DNA from: Calliopsis andreniformis
Taxonomy: Eukaryota; Arthropoda; Insecta; Hymenoptera; Andrenidae
Reading direction: 5' to 3'
Assembly: GCF_051401765.1 (NCBI RefSeq)
Contig: NW_027480507.1
Span: 1,984,001 to 2,048,000 of the forward strand
DNA length: 64,000 bases
The translations under genes were made by a program, and so were the position numbers. The notes under the pieces are model-generated. The model was given only the letters and a program-made list of their open reading frames with translations, did not search any database and was not told where the DNA came from. This document shows, one piece after another, positions 41,174 through 55,373 of this stretch. How positions within the stretch are numbered: position 1 is the first letter of the stretch; each line of letters begins with the position of its first letter.

Positions 41174-41761
41174 TACTTCAAACATAAATACCCAACCGTC
41201 AGTCCTTGTCCTCAATCCACAACCCTCAATCCTCAATCCTCAATCTTCAATCATCAATATTCAATCTTCAATCCTCAATCCGCAATCCTCAATCCTCATC
41301 CCTCAATCCTCAATGTTGAATCCTGAATACCCAATAATCAATCTTCAATCCTCGATCCTCAATCAATCCTCAATCCTCAATCCTCAGTCCTCAAACCTCA
41401 ATCCTGAATCCTCAATCCTGAAACCTCAATCTTCGGCCCTCAGTCCTCAACAGTCAGTTGTCAATCCTCAATCGTCAATAGAATATCCTCTGTTCAGAGT
41501 TTTCAATACGCAATACTCAATCTGCAATCTTCAAATCTCTATCCACAAACATCAATGCTCATCACTCAACCCTCAACACTCAGTCCCCAATCTTCAATCT
41601 TCAATCCTCAATACCCAATCTTCAATCCTCAATCCTCAATCCTCCATTCTCAATCCTCAATCCTCATTCTTCAATCCTCAATACCCAATCCTCAATCTTC
41701 AATCCTGAATCCTCAATCCTCAATTCTCAATCCTCATTCCTCAGTCCTCAGACCTAGAACC
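41174..41761 (+). repeat. 588-bp variant cassette, copy 5
   Basis: Lies 3,930 bases after copy 4. It reads CAATGTTGAATCC near 41,311 where most copies read CAATGTTCAATCC, a change shared with copies 7, 9 and 11. Island at 41,479. Confidence 0.88.
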
Positions 41762-42784
41762 TCAATCCTCAACCCTCAGCCCTCATCCTCAATGCTCAAT
41801 CCTCAATCTTCAATCCTCAATCCTCAATCCTCAATACTCAAACTTCAATCCTCAATCCTCAGTCCTCAAACCTCAATTCTGAATCCTCAATACACAATTC
41901 TCAATCCTCAATCCTCAATCCTCAATCCTCAATCCTCAATCCTCAATCCTCAATCCACAATCCTCAATCCTCAATCCTCAATCCTCAATCCTCAATCCTC
42001 AATCCTCAATCCTCAATCCTCAATCCTCAATCCTCAATATTCAATCCTCAATACTCAATCTTCAATCCTCAGTCCTCAATACTCAATCCTCAATCCTCAA
42101 TCCTCAATCGTCAGTCTTCAATCCTCAATACTCAATCTTCAATCCTCAATCCTCAATCCTCAATCCTCAATCCTCATTCTTCATTCCTCGATACCCAATC
42201 CTCAATCTTCAATCCTCAATCCTCAATCCTCAATTCTCAATCCTCTATCTTCAGTCCTCAGTCCTCAAACCTCAATCATCAACCCTCAGCCCTCATCTTC
42301 AATCCTCAATCCTCAATCCTCAATCCTCAATCCTCAATCATCAATCTTCAATCCTCAATACTCAATCTTCAATCCTCAATCCTCAATTCTCAATCCTCGA
42401 TCCTCAATCCTCAATCCTCAATCCTGAATCCTCAATCCTCAATCCTCAATCGTCAGTCTACAATCCTCAATACTCAATCTTCAGTCCTCAATCCTCAATC
42501 CCCAATCCTCAATCCTCAATCCTCAATCTTCAATCCTCAATCCTCAATCCTCAATCCTCAATCCTCAATCCTCAGTCCTCAAACCACAATCCTGAATCCT
42601 CAATCCTCAATCCTCAATCCTCAATCCTCAATCTTCAATCCTCAATACTCAACCGGCAATCCCCAATCCTCAATCCTCAACACTCAATCCTCAATCCTCA
42701 TTCTTCAATCCTCAATACCGAAACCTCACTCTTCAATCCTCAATCCTCAATCCTCGATTCTCAATCCTGAATCCTCAATTCTCA

Positions 42785-43372
42785 TACTTCAAACATAAAT
42801 ACCCAACCGTCAGTCCTTGTCCTCAATCCACAACCCTCAATCCTCAATCCTCAATCTTCAATCATCAATATTCAATCTTCAATCCTCAATCCTCAATCCT
42901 CAATCCTCATCCCTCAATCCTCAATGTTCAATCCTGAATACCCAATAATCAATCTTCAATCCTCGATCCTCAATCAATCCTCAATCCTCAATCCTCAGTC
43001 CTCAAACCTCAATCCTGAATCCTCAATCCTGAAACCTCAATCTTCGGCCCTCAGTCCTCAACAGTCAGTTGTCAATCCTCAATCGTCAATAGAATATCCT
43101 CTGTTCAGAGTTTTCAATACGCAATACTCAATCTGCAATCTTCAAATCTCTATCCACAAACATCAATGCTCATCACTCAACCCTCAACACTCAGTCCCCA
43201 ATCTTCAATCTTCAATCCTCAATACCCAATCTTCAATCCTCAATCCTCAATCCTCCATTCTCAATCCTCAATCCTCATTCTTCAGTCCTCAATACCCAAT
43301 CCTCAATCTTCAATCCTGAATCCTCAATCCTCAATTCTCAATCCTCATTCCTCAGTCCTCAGACCTAGAACC
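42785..43372 (+). repeat. 588-bp variant cassette, copy 6
   Basis: Lies 5,541 bases after copy 4 and starts only 1,611 bases after copy 5, close to the junction of the two 5.53-kb units. Shares with copy 4 the CTTCAGTCC variant near 43,280. Island at 43,090. Confidence 0.88.
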
Positions 43373-46300
43373 TCAATCCTCAACCCTCAGCCCTCATCCT
43401 CAATCCTCAATCCTCAATCTTCAATCCTCAATCCTCAATCCTCAATCCTCAATCCTCAATCCTCAATCCCCAATCCTCAATCCTCAATCCTCAATCGTCA
43501 GTCTACAATCCTCAATACTCAATCTTCAGTCCTCAATTCTCAATCCCCAATCCTCAATCCTCAATCCTCAATCCTCAATCCTCAATCCTCAATCTTCAAT
43601 CCTCAATACTCAATCTTCATTCCTCAATCCTCAATACTCAATCTTCAATCCTCAATCCTCAATCCTCAATCCTCAATCCTCATGCTTTATTTCTCGATAC
43701 CCAATCCTCAATCTTCAATCCTCAATCCTCAATCCTCAATTCTCAATCCTCAATCTTCAGTCCTCAGTCCTCAAACCTCAATCATCAACCCTCAGACCTC
43801 ATCCTCAATCCTCAATCCTCAATCCTCAATCCTCAATCGTCAGGCTTCAATCCTCAATGCTCAATCTTCAATCCTCAATCCTCAATCCTCAATCCTCAAT
43901 CCTCAATCTTCAATCCTCAATACTCAACCTGCAATCCTCAATCCTCAATACTCAGTCCTCAATCTTCAATCATCAATATTCAATTTTCAATCCTCAATCC
44001 TCAATCCTCAATCTTCAATCATCAATATTCAATCTTCAATCCTCAATCCACAATCCTCAATCCTCATCCCTCAATCCTCAATGTTCAATCCTCAATACCC
44101 AATCCTCAATCTTCAATCCTCAATCCTCAATACTCAATCCTCAATCCTCAATCCTCAATCCTCAATCTTCAATCCTCAACACTCAATCTTCAATCCTCAA
44201 TCCTCAATACTCAATCCTCAATCCTCAATCCTCAATCGTCAGTCTTCAATCCTCAATACTCAGTCTTCAATCCTCAATCCTCAATCCTCAATCCTCAATT
44301 CTCAATCCTCAATCCTCAGTCCTCAGTCCTCAAACCTCAATCCTCAACGCTCAGCCCTCATCGTCAATCCTCGATCTTCAATCCTCAATCCTCAATCTTC
44401 AATGCTCAATACTCAATCTTCAATACTCAATCCTCAATTCTCAATCGTCAATCCTGAATCCTCAATCCTCAATCTTCAACCCTCAATACTCAATCGTCAG
44501 TCTTCAATCCTCAATACTCAATCTTCAATCATCAATCCTCAATCCTCAATCCTCAATCCTCATTCTTCAATCCTCAACCCTCAATTCTCAATCCTCAATC
44601 CTCAGTCCACAGTCCTCAAACCTCAACCCTCAACCCTCAAACCTCATCGTCAATCCTCAATCTTCAATCCTCAATCCTCAATCTTCAATGCTCAATACTC
44701 AATCTTCAATCCTCAATCCACAATTCTCAATCCTCAATCCTCAATCCTCAATGCTCAATCCTGAATCCTCAATCCTCAATCCTCAATCCTCAGTCCTCAA
44801 TCTTCAATCCTCAATACTCAATCTTCAATCCTCAATCCTCAATACTCAATCCTCAATCCTCAATCCTCAATAGTCAGTCTTCAATCCTCAATACTCAATA
44901 TTCAATCCTCAATCCTCAATCCTCAATCCTCAATCCTCATTCTTCATTCCTCGATACCCAATCCTCAATCTTCAATCCTCAATCCTAAATCCTCAATTCT
45001 CAATCCTCAATCTTCAATCCTCAATACTCAATCTTCGATCCTCATACCTCAGTCCTCAAACATCAACCCTCAACCCTCAGCCCTCATCGTCAATCCTCAA
45101 TCTTCAATGCTCAATACTCAATCTTCAATCCTCAATCCACAATTCTCAATCCTCAATCCTCAATCCTGAATCCTCAATCCTCAATCCTCAATCCTCAATC
45201 CTCAATCCTCAATCCTCAATCCTGAATCCTCAATCTTCAATCTTCAATACTCAATCTTCAATCCTCAATCCTCAATACTCAATCCTCAATCCTCAATCCT
45301 CAATCGTCAGTCTTCAATCCTCAATACTCAATCTTCAATCCTCAACCCTCAACCCTCAATCCTCAATCCTCATTCTTCAATCCTCGATACCCAATCCTCA
45401 ATCTTCAATCCTCAATCCTCAATCCTCAATTCTCAATCCTCAATCCTCTGTCCTCAGTCCTCAAACCTCAATCATCGACCCTCAGCCCTCATCCTCAATC
45501 CTCAATCCTCAATACTCAATCCTCAATCCTCAATCATCAATCTTCAATCATCAATACTCAATCTTCAACCCTCTATCCTCAATTCTCAATACTCAACCCT
45601 CAATGTTCAATCCTCAATCCTCAATCCTCAATTCTCAATCCTCAATCCTCAATCCTCAATCCTCAATCGTCAATCTTCAATCCTCAATACTCAATCTTCA
45701 ATCCTCAGTCCTCAATCCTCAATCCTCAATCCTGATTCTTCAATCCTCAATACACAATCTTCAATCCTCAATCCTCAATCCTCAATCCTCAATTCTCAAT
45801 CCTCAATCCTCATATCTCAGTCCTCAAACGTCAACCCTCAACCCTCAGCCCTCATCGTCAATCCTCAACCTTCAATCCTCAATCCTCAATCTTCAATGCT
45901 CAATACTCAATCTTCAATCCTCAATCCACAATTCTCAATCTTCAATCCTCAATCCTCAATCCTCGATCCTCAATCCTCAGTCCTCAGTCCTCAATCCTCA
46001 ATCCTCAATCTTCAATCATCAATACTCAATCTGCAATCCTCAATCCTCAATCCTCAATCCTCAATCCTCAATCTTCGATCCTCAATACTCAATCTTCAGT
46101 ACTCAATCCTCAATCCTCAATCCTCAATCCTCAATCCCCAATCCTCAATCTTCAATCCTCAATACTCAATCTGCAATCCCCAATCCTCAATCCTCAATCC
46201 TCAATCGTCAGTCTACAATCCTCAATACTCAATCTTCAATCCTCAATCCTCAATCCCCAATCCTCAATATTCAATCCTCAATCCTCAATCCTCATTCCTC

Positions 46301-46700
46301 AATCCTCAATGTTCAATCCTCAATACCCAATCCTCAATCTTCAATCCTCAATCCTCAATCCTCAATCCTCAATCCTCAATCCTCAGTCCTCAAACCTCAA
46401 TCCTGAATCCTCAATCCTCAATCCTCATTCCTCAATCCTCAATCCTCAATCCTCAACCCTCAATCCTCAATCTTCAATCCTCAATACTCAATCTTCAATC
46501 CTCAATCCTCTATCCTCAATCCTCAATCCCCAATCCTCAATCCTCAATCTTCAATCCTCAATACTCAACCGGCAATCCCCAATCCTCAATCCTCAACACT
46601 CAATCCTCAATCCTCATTCTTCAATCCTCAATACCGAAACCTCACTCTTCAATCCTCCATCCTCAATCCTCGATTCTCAATCCTGAATCCTCAATTCTCA

Positions 46701-47288
46701 TACTTCAAACATAAATACCCAACCGTCAGTCCTTGTCCTCAATCCACAACCCTCAATCCTCAATCCTCAATCTTCAATCATCAATATTCAATCTTCAATC
46801 CTCAATCCTCAATCCTCAATCCTCATCCCTCAATCCTCAATGTTGAATCCTGAATACCCAATAATCAATCTTCAATCCTCGATCCTCAATCAATCCTCAA
46901 TCCTCAATCCTCAGTCCTCAAACCTCAATCCTGAATCCTCAATCCTGAAACCTCAATCTTCGGCCCTCAGTCCTCAACAGTCAGTTGTCAATCCTCAATC
47001 GTCAATAGAATATCCTCTGTTCAGAGTTTTCAATACGCAATACTCAATCTGCAATCTTCAAATCTCTATCCACAAACATCAATGCTCATCACTCAACCCT
47101 CAACACTCAGTCCCCAATCTTCAATCTTCAATCCTCAATACCCAATCTTCAATCCTCAATCCTCAATCCTCCATTCTCAATCCTCAATCCTCATTCTTCA
47201 ATCCTCAATACCCAATCCTCAATCTTCAATCCTGAATCCTCAATCCTCAATTCTCAATCCTCATTCCTCAGTCCTCAGACCTAGAACC
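46701..47288 (+). repeat. 588-bp variant cassette, copy 7
   Basis: Lies 5,527 bases after copy 5 and shares its GTTGAATCC variant. It sits where the 5.53-kb and 8.04-kb repeat blocks overlap, so it belongs to both families. Island at 47,006. Confidence 0.88.
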
Positions 47289-48934
47289 TCAATCCTCAAC
47301 CCTCAGCCCTCATCCTCAATGCTCAATCCTCAATCTTCAATCCTCAATCCTCAATCCTCAATACTCAAACTTCAATCCTCAATCCTCAGTCCTCAAACCT
47401 CAATTCTGAATCCTCAATACACAATTCTCAATCCTCAATCCTCAATCCTCAATCCTCAATCCTCAATCCTCAATCCTCAATCCACAATCCTCAATCCTCA
47501 ATCCTCAATCCTCAATCCTCAATCCTCAATCCTCAATCCTCAATCCTCAATCCTCAATCCTCAATATTCAATCCTCAATACTCAATCTTCAATCCTCAGT
47601 CCTCAATACTCAATCCTCAATCCTCAATCCTCAATCGTCAGTCTTCAATCCTCAACACTCAATCTTCAATCCTCAATCCTCAATCCTCAATCCTCAATCC
47701 TCATTCTTCATTCCTCGATACCCAATCCTCAATCTTCAATCCTCAATCCTCAATCCTCAATTCTCAATCCTCTATCTTCAGTCCTCAGTCCTCAAACCTC
47801 AGTCATCAACCCTCAGCCCTCATCTTCAATCCTCAATCCTCAATCCTCAATCCTCAATCCTCAATTATCAATCTTCAATCCTCAATACTCAATCTTCAAT
47901 CCTCAATCCTCAATTCTCAATCCTCGATCCTCAATCCTCAATCCTCAATCCTGAATCCTCAATCCTCAATCCTCAATCGTCAGTCTACAATCCTCAATAC
48001 TCAATCTTCAGTCCTCAATCCTCAATCCCCAATCCTCAATCCTCAATCCTCAATCCTCAATCCTCAATCCTCAATCTTCAATCCTCAATACTCAATCTTC
48101 AATCCTCAGTCCTCAATACTCAATCTTCAATCCTCAATCCTCAATCCTCAATCCTCAGACCTCATGCTTTATTTCTCGATACCCAATCCTCAATCTTCAA
48201 TCCTCAATCCTCAATCCTCAATTCTCAATCCTCAATCTTGAGTCCTCAGTCCTCAAACCTCAATCATCAACCCTCAGACCTCATCCTCAATCCTCAATCC
48301 TCAATCCTCAATCCTCAATCCTCAATCATCAATCTTCAATCCTCAATACTCAATCTTCAACCCTCAATCCTCAATTCTCAATCCTCAAACCTCAATCCTC
48401 AATCCTCAATCCTCAATCCTCAATCCTCAATCGTCAGTCTACAAACCTCAATCCTCAATCCTCAATCCTCAATCCTCAATCATCAATCTTCAATCCTCAA
48501 TCCTCAATCCTCAATCATCAATACTCAATCCTCAATCCTCAATCTTCAATCCTCAATACTCAATCTTCGATCCTCAATCCTCAATCCTCAATCCTCAATC
48601 CTCAATCCTCAATCCTCAATCTTCAATCCACAATACTCAATCTGCAATCCTCAATCCTCAATCCTCAATCCTCAATCCTCAATCCTCATCCTTCTATCCT
48701 CAATACCGAATCCTCAATCTTCAATCCTCAATCCTCAATCCTCAATCCTCATCCCTCAATCCTCAATGTTCAATCCTCAATACCCAATCCTCAATCTTCA
48801 ATCCTCAATCCTCAATCCTCAATCCTCAATCCTCAATCCTCAGTCCTCAAAACTCAATCCTGAATCCTCAATCCTGAATCCTCAACCTTCAGCCCTGAGT
48901 CCTCAACGATCAGTTGTCAATCCTCAATCCTCAA

Positions 48935-49011
48935 TAGAATATCCTCAATTCACAGTTTTCAATACTCAATACTCAATCTGCAATCTTCAAACCTCTATCC
49001 ACAAACATTAA
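48935..49011 (+). repeat. 77-bp island L1, type C
   Basis: Reads CTCAATTCACAG at the subtype site and ends CCACAAACATTAA. It is not part of a 588-bp cassette: no L3 landmark precedes it and no L2 follows. Confidence 0.84.
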
Positions 49012-50437
49012 TTCTCATCACTCAACCCTCAACACTCAGTCCTCAATGTTCAATACTCAATCCTCAATCCTCAGTCCTCAATCGTCAATCTTCAATCCTC
49101 AATACTCAATCTTCAATCCTCAATCCTCAATCCTCAATCCTCAATCCTCATTCTTCAATCCTCAATACTCAATCCTCAATGTTCAATCCTCAATCCTCAA
49201 TCCTCAATTCTCAATCCTCAATCTTCAATCCTCAATCCTCAATCCTCAATCCTCAATCCTCATTCTTCAATCCTCAATCCTCAATCCTCAATCATCAATC
49301 TTCAATCCTCAATACTCAATCTTCAACCCTCTATCCTCAATTCTCAATACTCAATCCTCAATGTTCAATCCTCAATCCTCAATCCTCAATTCTCAATCCT
49401 CAATCCTCAATCCTCAATCCTCAATCGTCAACCTTCAATCCTCAATACTCAATCTTCAATCCTCAGTCCTCAATCCTCAATCCTCAATCCTGATTCTTCA
49501 ATCCTCAATACACAATCTTCAATCCTCAATCCTCAATCCTCAATCCTCATACCTCAGTCCTCAAACGTCAACCCTCAACCCTCAGCCCTCATCGTCAATC
49601 CTCAATCTTCAATCCTCAATCCTCAATCTTCAATGCTCAATACTCAATCTTCAGTCCTCAATCCACAATTCTCAATCTTCAATCCTCAATCCTCAATCCT
49701 CGATCCTCAATCCTCAGTCCCCAGTCCTCAATCCTCAATCCTCAATCTTCAATCATCAATACTCAATCTGCAATACTCAATCCTCAATCCTCAATCCTCA
49801 ATCCTCAATCTTCGATCCTCAATACTCAACCTTCAATACTCAATCCTCAATCCTCAATCCTCAATCCTCAATCCCCAATCCTCAATCTTCAATCCTCAAT
49901 TCTCAATCTGCAATCCCCAATCCTCAATCCTCAATCCTCAATCGTCAGTCTACAATCCTCAATACTCAATCTTCAATCCTCAATCCTCAATCCCCAATCC
50001 TCAATATTCAATCCTCAATCCTCAATCCTCATTCCTCAATCCTCAGTGTTCAATCCTCAATACCCAATCCTCAATCTTCAATCCTCAATCCTCAATCCTC
50101 AATCCTCAATCCTCAATCCTCAGTCCTCAAACCTCAATCTTGAATCCTCAATCCTCAATCCTCATTCCTCAATCCTCAATCCTCAATCCTCAACCCTCAA
50201 TCCTCAACCTTCAATCCTCAATACTCAATCTTCAATCCTCAATCCTCTTTCCTCAATCCTCAATCCTCAATCCTCAATCCTCAATCTTCAATCCTCAATA
50301 CTCAACCGGCAATCCCCAATCCTCAATCCTCAACACTCAATCCTCAATCCTCATTCTTCAATCCTCAATACCGAAACCTCACTCTTCAATCCTCAATCCT
50401 CAATCCTCGATTCTCAATCCTGAATCCTCAATACTCA

Positions 50438-51025
50438 TACTTCAAACATAAATACCCAACCGTCAGTCCTTGTCCTCAATCCACAACCCTCAATCCTCAA
50501 TCCTCAATCTTCAATCATCAATATTCAATCTTCAATCCTCAATCCTCAATCTTCAGTCCTCATCCCTCAATCCTCAATGTTCAATCCTGAATACCCAATA
50601 ATCAATCTTCAATCCTCGATCCTCAATCAATCCTCAATCCTCAATCCTCAGTCCTCAAACCTCAATCCTGAATCCTCAATCCTGAAACCTCAATCTTCGG
50701 CCCTCAGTCCTCAACAGTCAGTTGTCAATCCTCAATCGTCAATAGAATATCCTCTGTTCAGAGTTTTCAATACGCAATACTCAATCTGCAATCTTCAAAT
50801 CTCTATCCACAAACATCAATGCTCATCACTCAGCCCTCAACACTCAGTCCCCAATCTTCAATCTTCAATCCTCAATACCCAGTCTTCAATCCTCAACCCT
50901 CAATCCTCCATTCTCAATCCTCAATCCTCATTCTTCAATCCTCAATACCCAATCCTCAATCTTCAATCCTGAATCCTCAATCCTCAATTCTCAATCCTCA
51001 TTCCTCAGTCCTCAGACCTAGAACC
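50438..51025 (+). repeat. 588-bp variant cassette, copy 8
   Basis: Second cassette of the first 8.04-kb unit. It is marked by CAATACTCATACTTC at its left edge (others CAATTCTCATACTTC) and by TACCCAGTCTTC near 50,877. Island at 50,743. Confidence 0.88.
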
Positions 51026-52599
51026 TCAATCCTCAACCCTCAGCCCTCATCCTCAATCCTCAATCCTCAATCTTCAATCCTCAATCCTCAATCCTCAATA
51101 CTCAAACTTCAATCGTCAATCCTCAGTCCTCAAACCTCAATTGTGAATCCTCAATACACAATTCTCAATCCTCAATCCTCAATCCTCAATCCTCAATCCT
51201 GAATCCTCAATCCTCAATCCTCAATCCTCAATCCTCAATCATCAATCCTCAATCCTCAATCTTCAATCCTCAATACTCAACCTGCAATCCTAAATCCTCA
51301 ATACTCAATCCTCAAACTTCAATCATCAGTATTCAATTTTCAATCCTCAATCCTCAGTCCTCAATCCTCATTCTTCAATCCTCAATACCCTACTCCTCAA
51401 TCTTCAATCCTCAATCCTCAATCCTCAATTCTCAATCCTCAATCCTCAATTTTCAATCCTCATTCTTCAATCCTCAATACCCAATACTCAATCTTCAATC
51501 CTCAATCCTCAATCCTCAATCCTCAATTCTCAATCCTCAATCCTCAGTCCTCAGTCCTCAAACCTCAATCCTCACCCACAGCCCTCATCGCCAATCCTCG
51601 ACCTTCAATCCTCAATCCTCAACCTTCAATGCTCAATACTCAATCTTCAATCCTCAATCCTCAATTCTCAATCCTCAATCCTCAATCCTCAATCCTCAAT
51701 CCTCAATCTTCAATCCTCAGTCCTCAATCGTCAGTCTTCAATCCTCAATCCTCTATCCTCATTCTTCAATCCTCAATACACAATCTTCAATCCTCAATCC
51801 TCAATCCTCATTCCTCAATTCTCAATCCTCAATCCTCAGTCCTCAGTCCTCAAACCTCAACCCTCAACCCTCAGCCCTCATCGTCAATCCTCAATCTTTA
51901 ATCCTCAATCCTCAATCTTCAATGCTCAATACTCAATCTTCAATACTCAATCCACAATTCTCAATCCTCAATCCTCAATCCTCATTCCTCAATCCTCAAT
52001 CCTCAATCCTCAATCCTCAATCCTCAATCCTCAATCCTCAATACCCAATCTTCGATCCTCAATACTCAATCTTCAATCCTCAATCCTCAATACTCAATCC
52101 TCAATCCTCAATCCTCACTCGTCAGTCTTCAATCCTCAATGCTCAATCTTCAATCCTCAATCCTCAATCCTCAATCCTCAATCCTCATTCTTCAATCCTC
52201 GATACCCAATCCTCAATCTTCAATCCTCAATCCTCAATCCTCAATTCTCAATCCTCAATCCTCAGTCCTCAGTCCTCAAACCTCAATCATCAACCCTCAG
52301 CCCTCATCCTCAATCCTCCATCCTAAATCCTCAATCCTCAATGCTCAATCCTCAATCATCAATCTTCAATCCTCAATCCTCAGTCGTCAAACCTCAATTC
52401 TGAATCCTCAATCCTGAATCCTCAATCTTCAATCCTCAATCCCCAATCCTCAATCTTCAATCCTCAATCCTCAATCCTCAATCCTCAATCCTCAATCTTC
52501 AATCCTCAATACTCAATCTTCAATACACAATCCTCAATCCCCAATCCTCAATCCTCAATCCCCAATCCTCAGTTCTCAATCCTGAATCCTCAATCCTCA

Positions 52600-52983
52600 T
52601 ACTTCAAGCATCAATACTCAACCCTCAGTCCTCGTCCTCAATCCACAACCCTCAATCCTCAATCCTCAATCTTCAATCATCAATATTCAATCTTCAATCC
52701 TCAATCCACAATCCTCAATCCTCATCCCTCAATCCTCAATGTTCAATCCTCAATACCCAATCCTCAATCTTCAATCCTCAATCCTCAATCCTCAATCCTC
52801 ATCCCTCAATCCTCAGTCCTCAGACCTCAATCCTGAATCCTCAATCCTGAATCCTCAACCTTCAGCCAGAGTCCTCAGCGACCAGTTGTCAATCCTCAAT
52901 CCTCAATAGAATATACTCAATTCACAGTTTACAATACTCAATACTCAATCTGCAATCTTCAAACCTCTGCCCACAAACATCAA
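52600..52983 (+). repeat. Diverged L3-L1 cassette without L2
   Basis: TACTTCAAGCATCAATACTC corresponds to the L3 landmark but lies closer to plain heptamers. It is followed by CAGTCCTCGTCC and CCACAACCC as in L3, then a type-D island 307 bases on. No CTAGAACC follows. A copy lies at 60,637-61,020. It looks like an older or sister lineage of the 588-bp cassette. Confidence 0.7.
52907..52983 (+). repeat. 77-bp island L1, type D
   Basis: Reads TAGAATATACTCAATTCACA and CAGTTTACAATAC, then CTCTGCCCACAAAC. It is preceded by CAGCCAGAGTCC and CAGCGACCAGTTG variants. It sits 307 bases after a diverged L3 landmark at 52,600, close to the 305-base spacing of the cassettes. Confidence 0.83.
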
Positions 52984-53403
52984 TTCTCATCACTCAACCC
53001 TCAGCACTCAGGCTTCAATGTTCAATCCTCAATCATCGATCCTCAATCCTCAATACTCAATCTTCAATCCTCAATGCTCAGTCCTCAAACCACGATTCTG
53101 GATCCTCAATCCTGAATCCTCAATCTTCAATCCTCAATCCCCAATCCTCAATCTTCAATCCTCAATTCTCAATCCTCAATCCTCAATCCTCAATCCTCAA
53201 TCCTCAATCCTCAATCCTCAATCCTCAATCCTCAATCCTCAATCCTCAATCCTCACTCCTCAATCTCCAATCATCAATACTCAATCTTCAATCCTCAATC
53301 CTCAATACTCAATCCTCAATCCTCAATCCTGAATCCTCAATCCTGAATCCTCAGCCTTCAGCCCTGAGTCCTCAACGATCAGTTGTCAATCCTCAATCCT
53401 CGA

Positions 53404-53480
53404 TAGAATATCCTCAATTCACAGTTTTCAATACTCAATACTCAATCTGCAATTTTCAAACCTCTATCCACAAACATCAA
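53404..53480 (+). repeat. 77-bp island L1, type C
   Basis: Like the island at 48,935 but with CTGCAATTTTCAAACC in place of CTGCAATCTTCAAACC, and ending ACATCAA. It follows a CCCTGAGTCCTCAACGATC variant run. Confidence 0.84.
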
Positions 53481-54116
53481 TTCTCATCACTCAACCCTCA
53501 ACACTCAGTCCTCAATGTTCAATACTCAATACTCAATCCTCAATACTCAATCCTCAATGTTCAATCCTCAATCCTCAATCCTCAATTCTGAATCCTCAAT
53601 CCTCAATCCTCAATCCTCAATCGTCAATCTTCAATCCTCAATACTCAATCTTCAATCCTCAATCCTCAATCTTCCAGACTCAATACTCAATCTTCAATCC
53701 TCAATCAACAATTCTCAATCCTCAATCCTCAATCCTCAATCCTCAATCCTCAATCCTCGATCCCCAATCGTCGATCCTCAATACTCAATCTTCAATCCTC
53801 AATCCTCAATACTCAATCCTCAATCCTCAATGCTCAATCGTCAGTCTTCAATCGTCAATCCTCAATCCTCAATCCTCAATCCTCAATACCCAATCTTCGA
53901 TCCTCAATACTCAATCTTCAATCCTCAATCCTCATCCCTCAATCCTCAATGTTCAATCCTCAATACCCAATCCTCAATCTTCAATCCTCAATCCTCAATC
54001 CTCAATCCTCATCCCTCAATCCTCAGTCCTCAGACCTCAATCCTGAATCCTCAATCCTGAATCCTCAACCTTCAGCCAGAGTCCTCAGCGACCAGTTGTC
54101 AATCCTCAATCCTCAA

Positions 54117-54193
54117 TAGAATATCCTCAGTTCACAGTTTTCAGTACTCAATACTCAATCTGCACTCTTCAAGTCTCTATCCACAAACATCAA
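54117..54193 (+). repeat. 77-bp island L1, type D
   Basis: Reads CTCAGTTCACAG, then CAGTACTC and CTGCACTCTTCAAGTC. It shares the upstream CAGCCAGAGTCC and CAGCGACCAGTTG run with the island at 52,907, so the two are sister copies 1,210 bases apart. Confidence 0.83.
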
Positions 54194-54785
54194 TTCTCAT
54201 CACTCAACCCTCAACACTCAGTCCCCAATCCTCTATCTTCAAAGCTCAATCCTCAACACTAAGTCCCCAATTCTCAATCTTCAATCCTCAATACGCAACC
54301 TTCAATCCTCAATCCTCAATTCTCGACCCTCAATCCTCAATCCTCAATCGTGAATCTCCTATCCTGAATAATCAATCTTCAATCCTCAATCCTCAATCCT
54401 CAATCCTCAATCCTCATTCTTCAATCCTCTATACCCAATCCTCAATCTTCAATCCTCATCCTCAATCCTGAATTCCCAATCCTCAATCCTATGTCCTCAG
54501 TCCTCAAACCTCAATCCTCAACCCTCAGCCCTCATCCTCAATCCTCAATCCTCAATCTTCAATCCTCAATACTCAATCTTCAATCCTCAATCCTCTATCC
54601 TCAATCCTCAATCCCCAATCCTCAATCCTCAATCTTCAATCCTCAATACTCAACCGGCAATCCCCAATCCTCAATCCTCAACACTCAATCCTCAATCCTC
54701 ATTCTTCAATCCTCAATACCGAAACCTCACTCTTCAATCCTCAATCCTCAATCCTCGATTCTCAATCCTGAATCCTCAATTCTCA

Positions 54786-55373
54786 TACTTCAAACATAAA
54801 TACCCAACCGTCAGTCCTTGTCCTCTATCCACAACCCTCAATCCTCAATCCTCAATCTTCAATCATCAATATTCAATCTTCAATCCTCAATCCTCAATCC
54901 TCAATCCTCATCCCTCAATCCTCAATGTTGAATCCTGAATACCCAATAATCAATCTTCAATCCTCGATCCTCAATCAATCCTTAATCCTCAATCCTCAGT
55001 CCTCAAACCTCAATCCTGAATCCTCAATCCTGAAACCTCAATCTTCGGCCCTCAGTCCTCAACAGTCAGTTGTCAATCCTCAATCGTCAATAGAATATCC
55101 TCTGTTCAGAGTTTTCAATACGCAATACTCAATCTGCAATCTTCAAATCTCTATCCACAAACATCAATGCTCATCACTCAACCCTCAACACTCAGTCCCC
55201 AATCTTCAATCTTCAATCCTCAATACCCAATCTTCAATCCTCAATCCTCAATCCTCCATTCTCAATCCTCAATCCTCATTCTTCAATCCTCAATACCCAA
55301 TCCTCAATCTTCAATCCTGAATCCTCAATCCTCAATTCTCAATCCTCATTCCTCAGCCCTCAGACCTAGAACC
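54786..55373 (+). repeat. 588-bp variant cassette, copy 9
   Basis: Lies 8,085 bases after copy 7. It has private changes CTTAATCC near 54,981 and CAGCCCTCAGACC near 55,357, both inherited by copy 11. Island at 55,091. Confidence 0.88.

Larger units (their letters stand above)
36900..47960. repeat. 5.53-kb higher-order repeat, two tandem copies
   Basis: Copy one is about 36.9-42.43 kb and copy two about 42.43-47.96 kb. The offset is 5,541 at the left (37,383/42,924 and 37,625/43,166), 5,534 at 38,148/43,682, and 5,527 from 40,076/45,603 to 42,427/47,954. The three values step by exactly 7, so single heptamers were lost or gained at separate places. Each copy holds one L4 landmark and two 588-bp cassettes. 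Confidence 0.87.
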
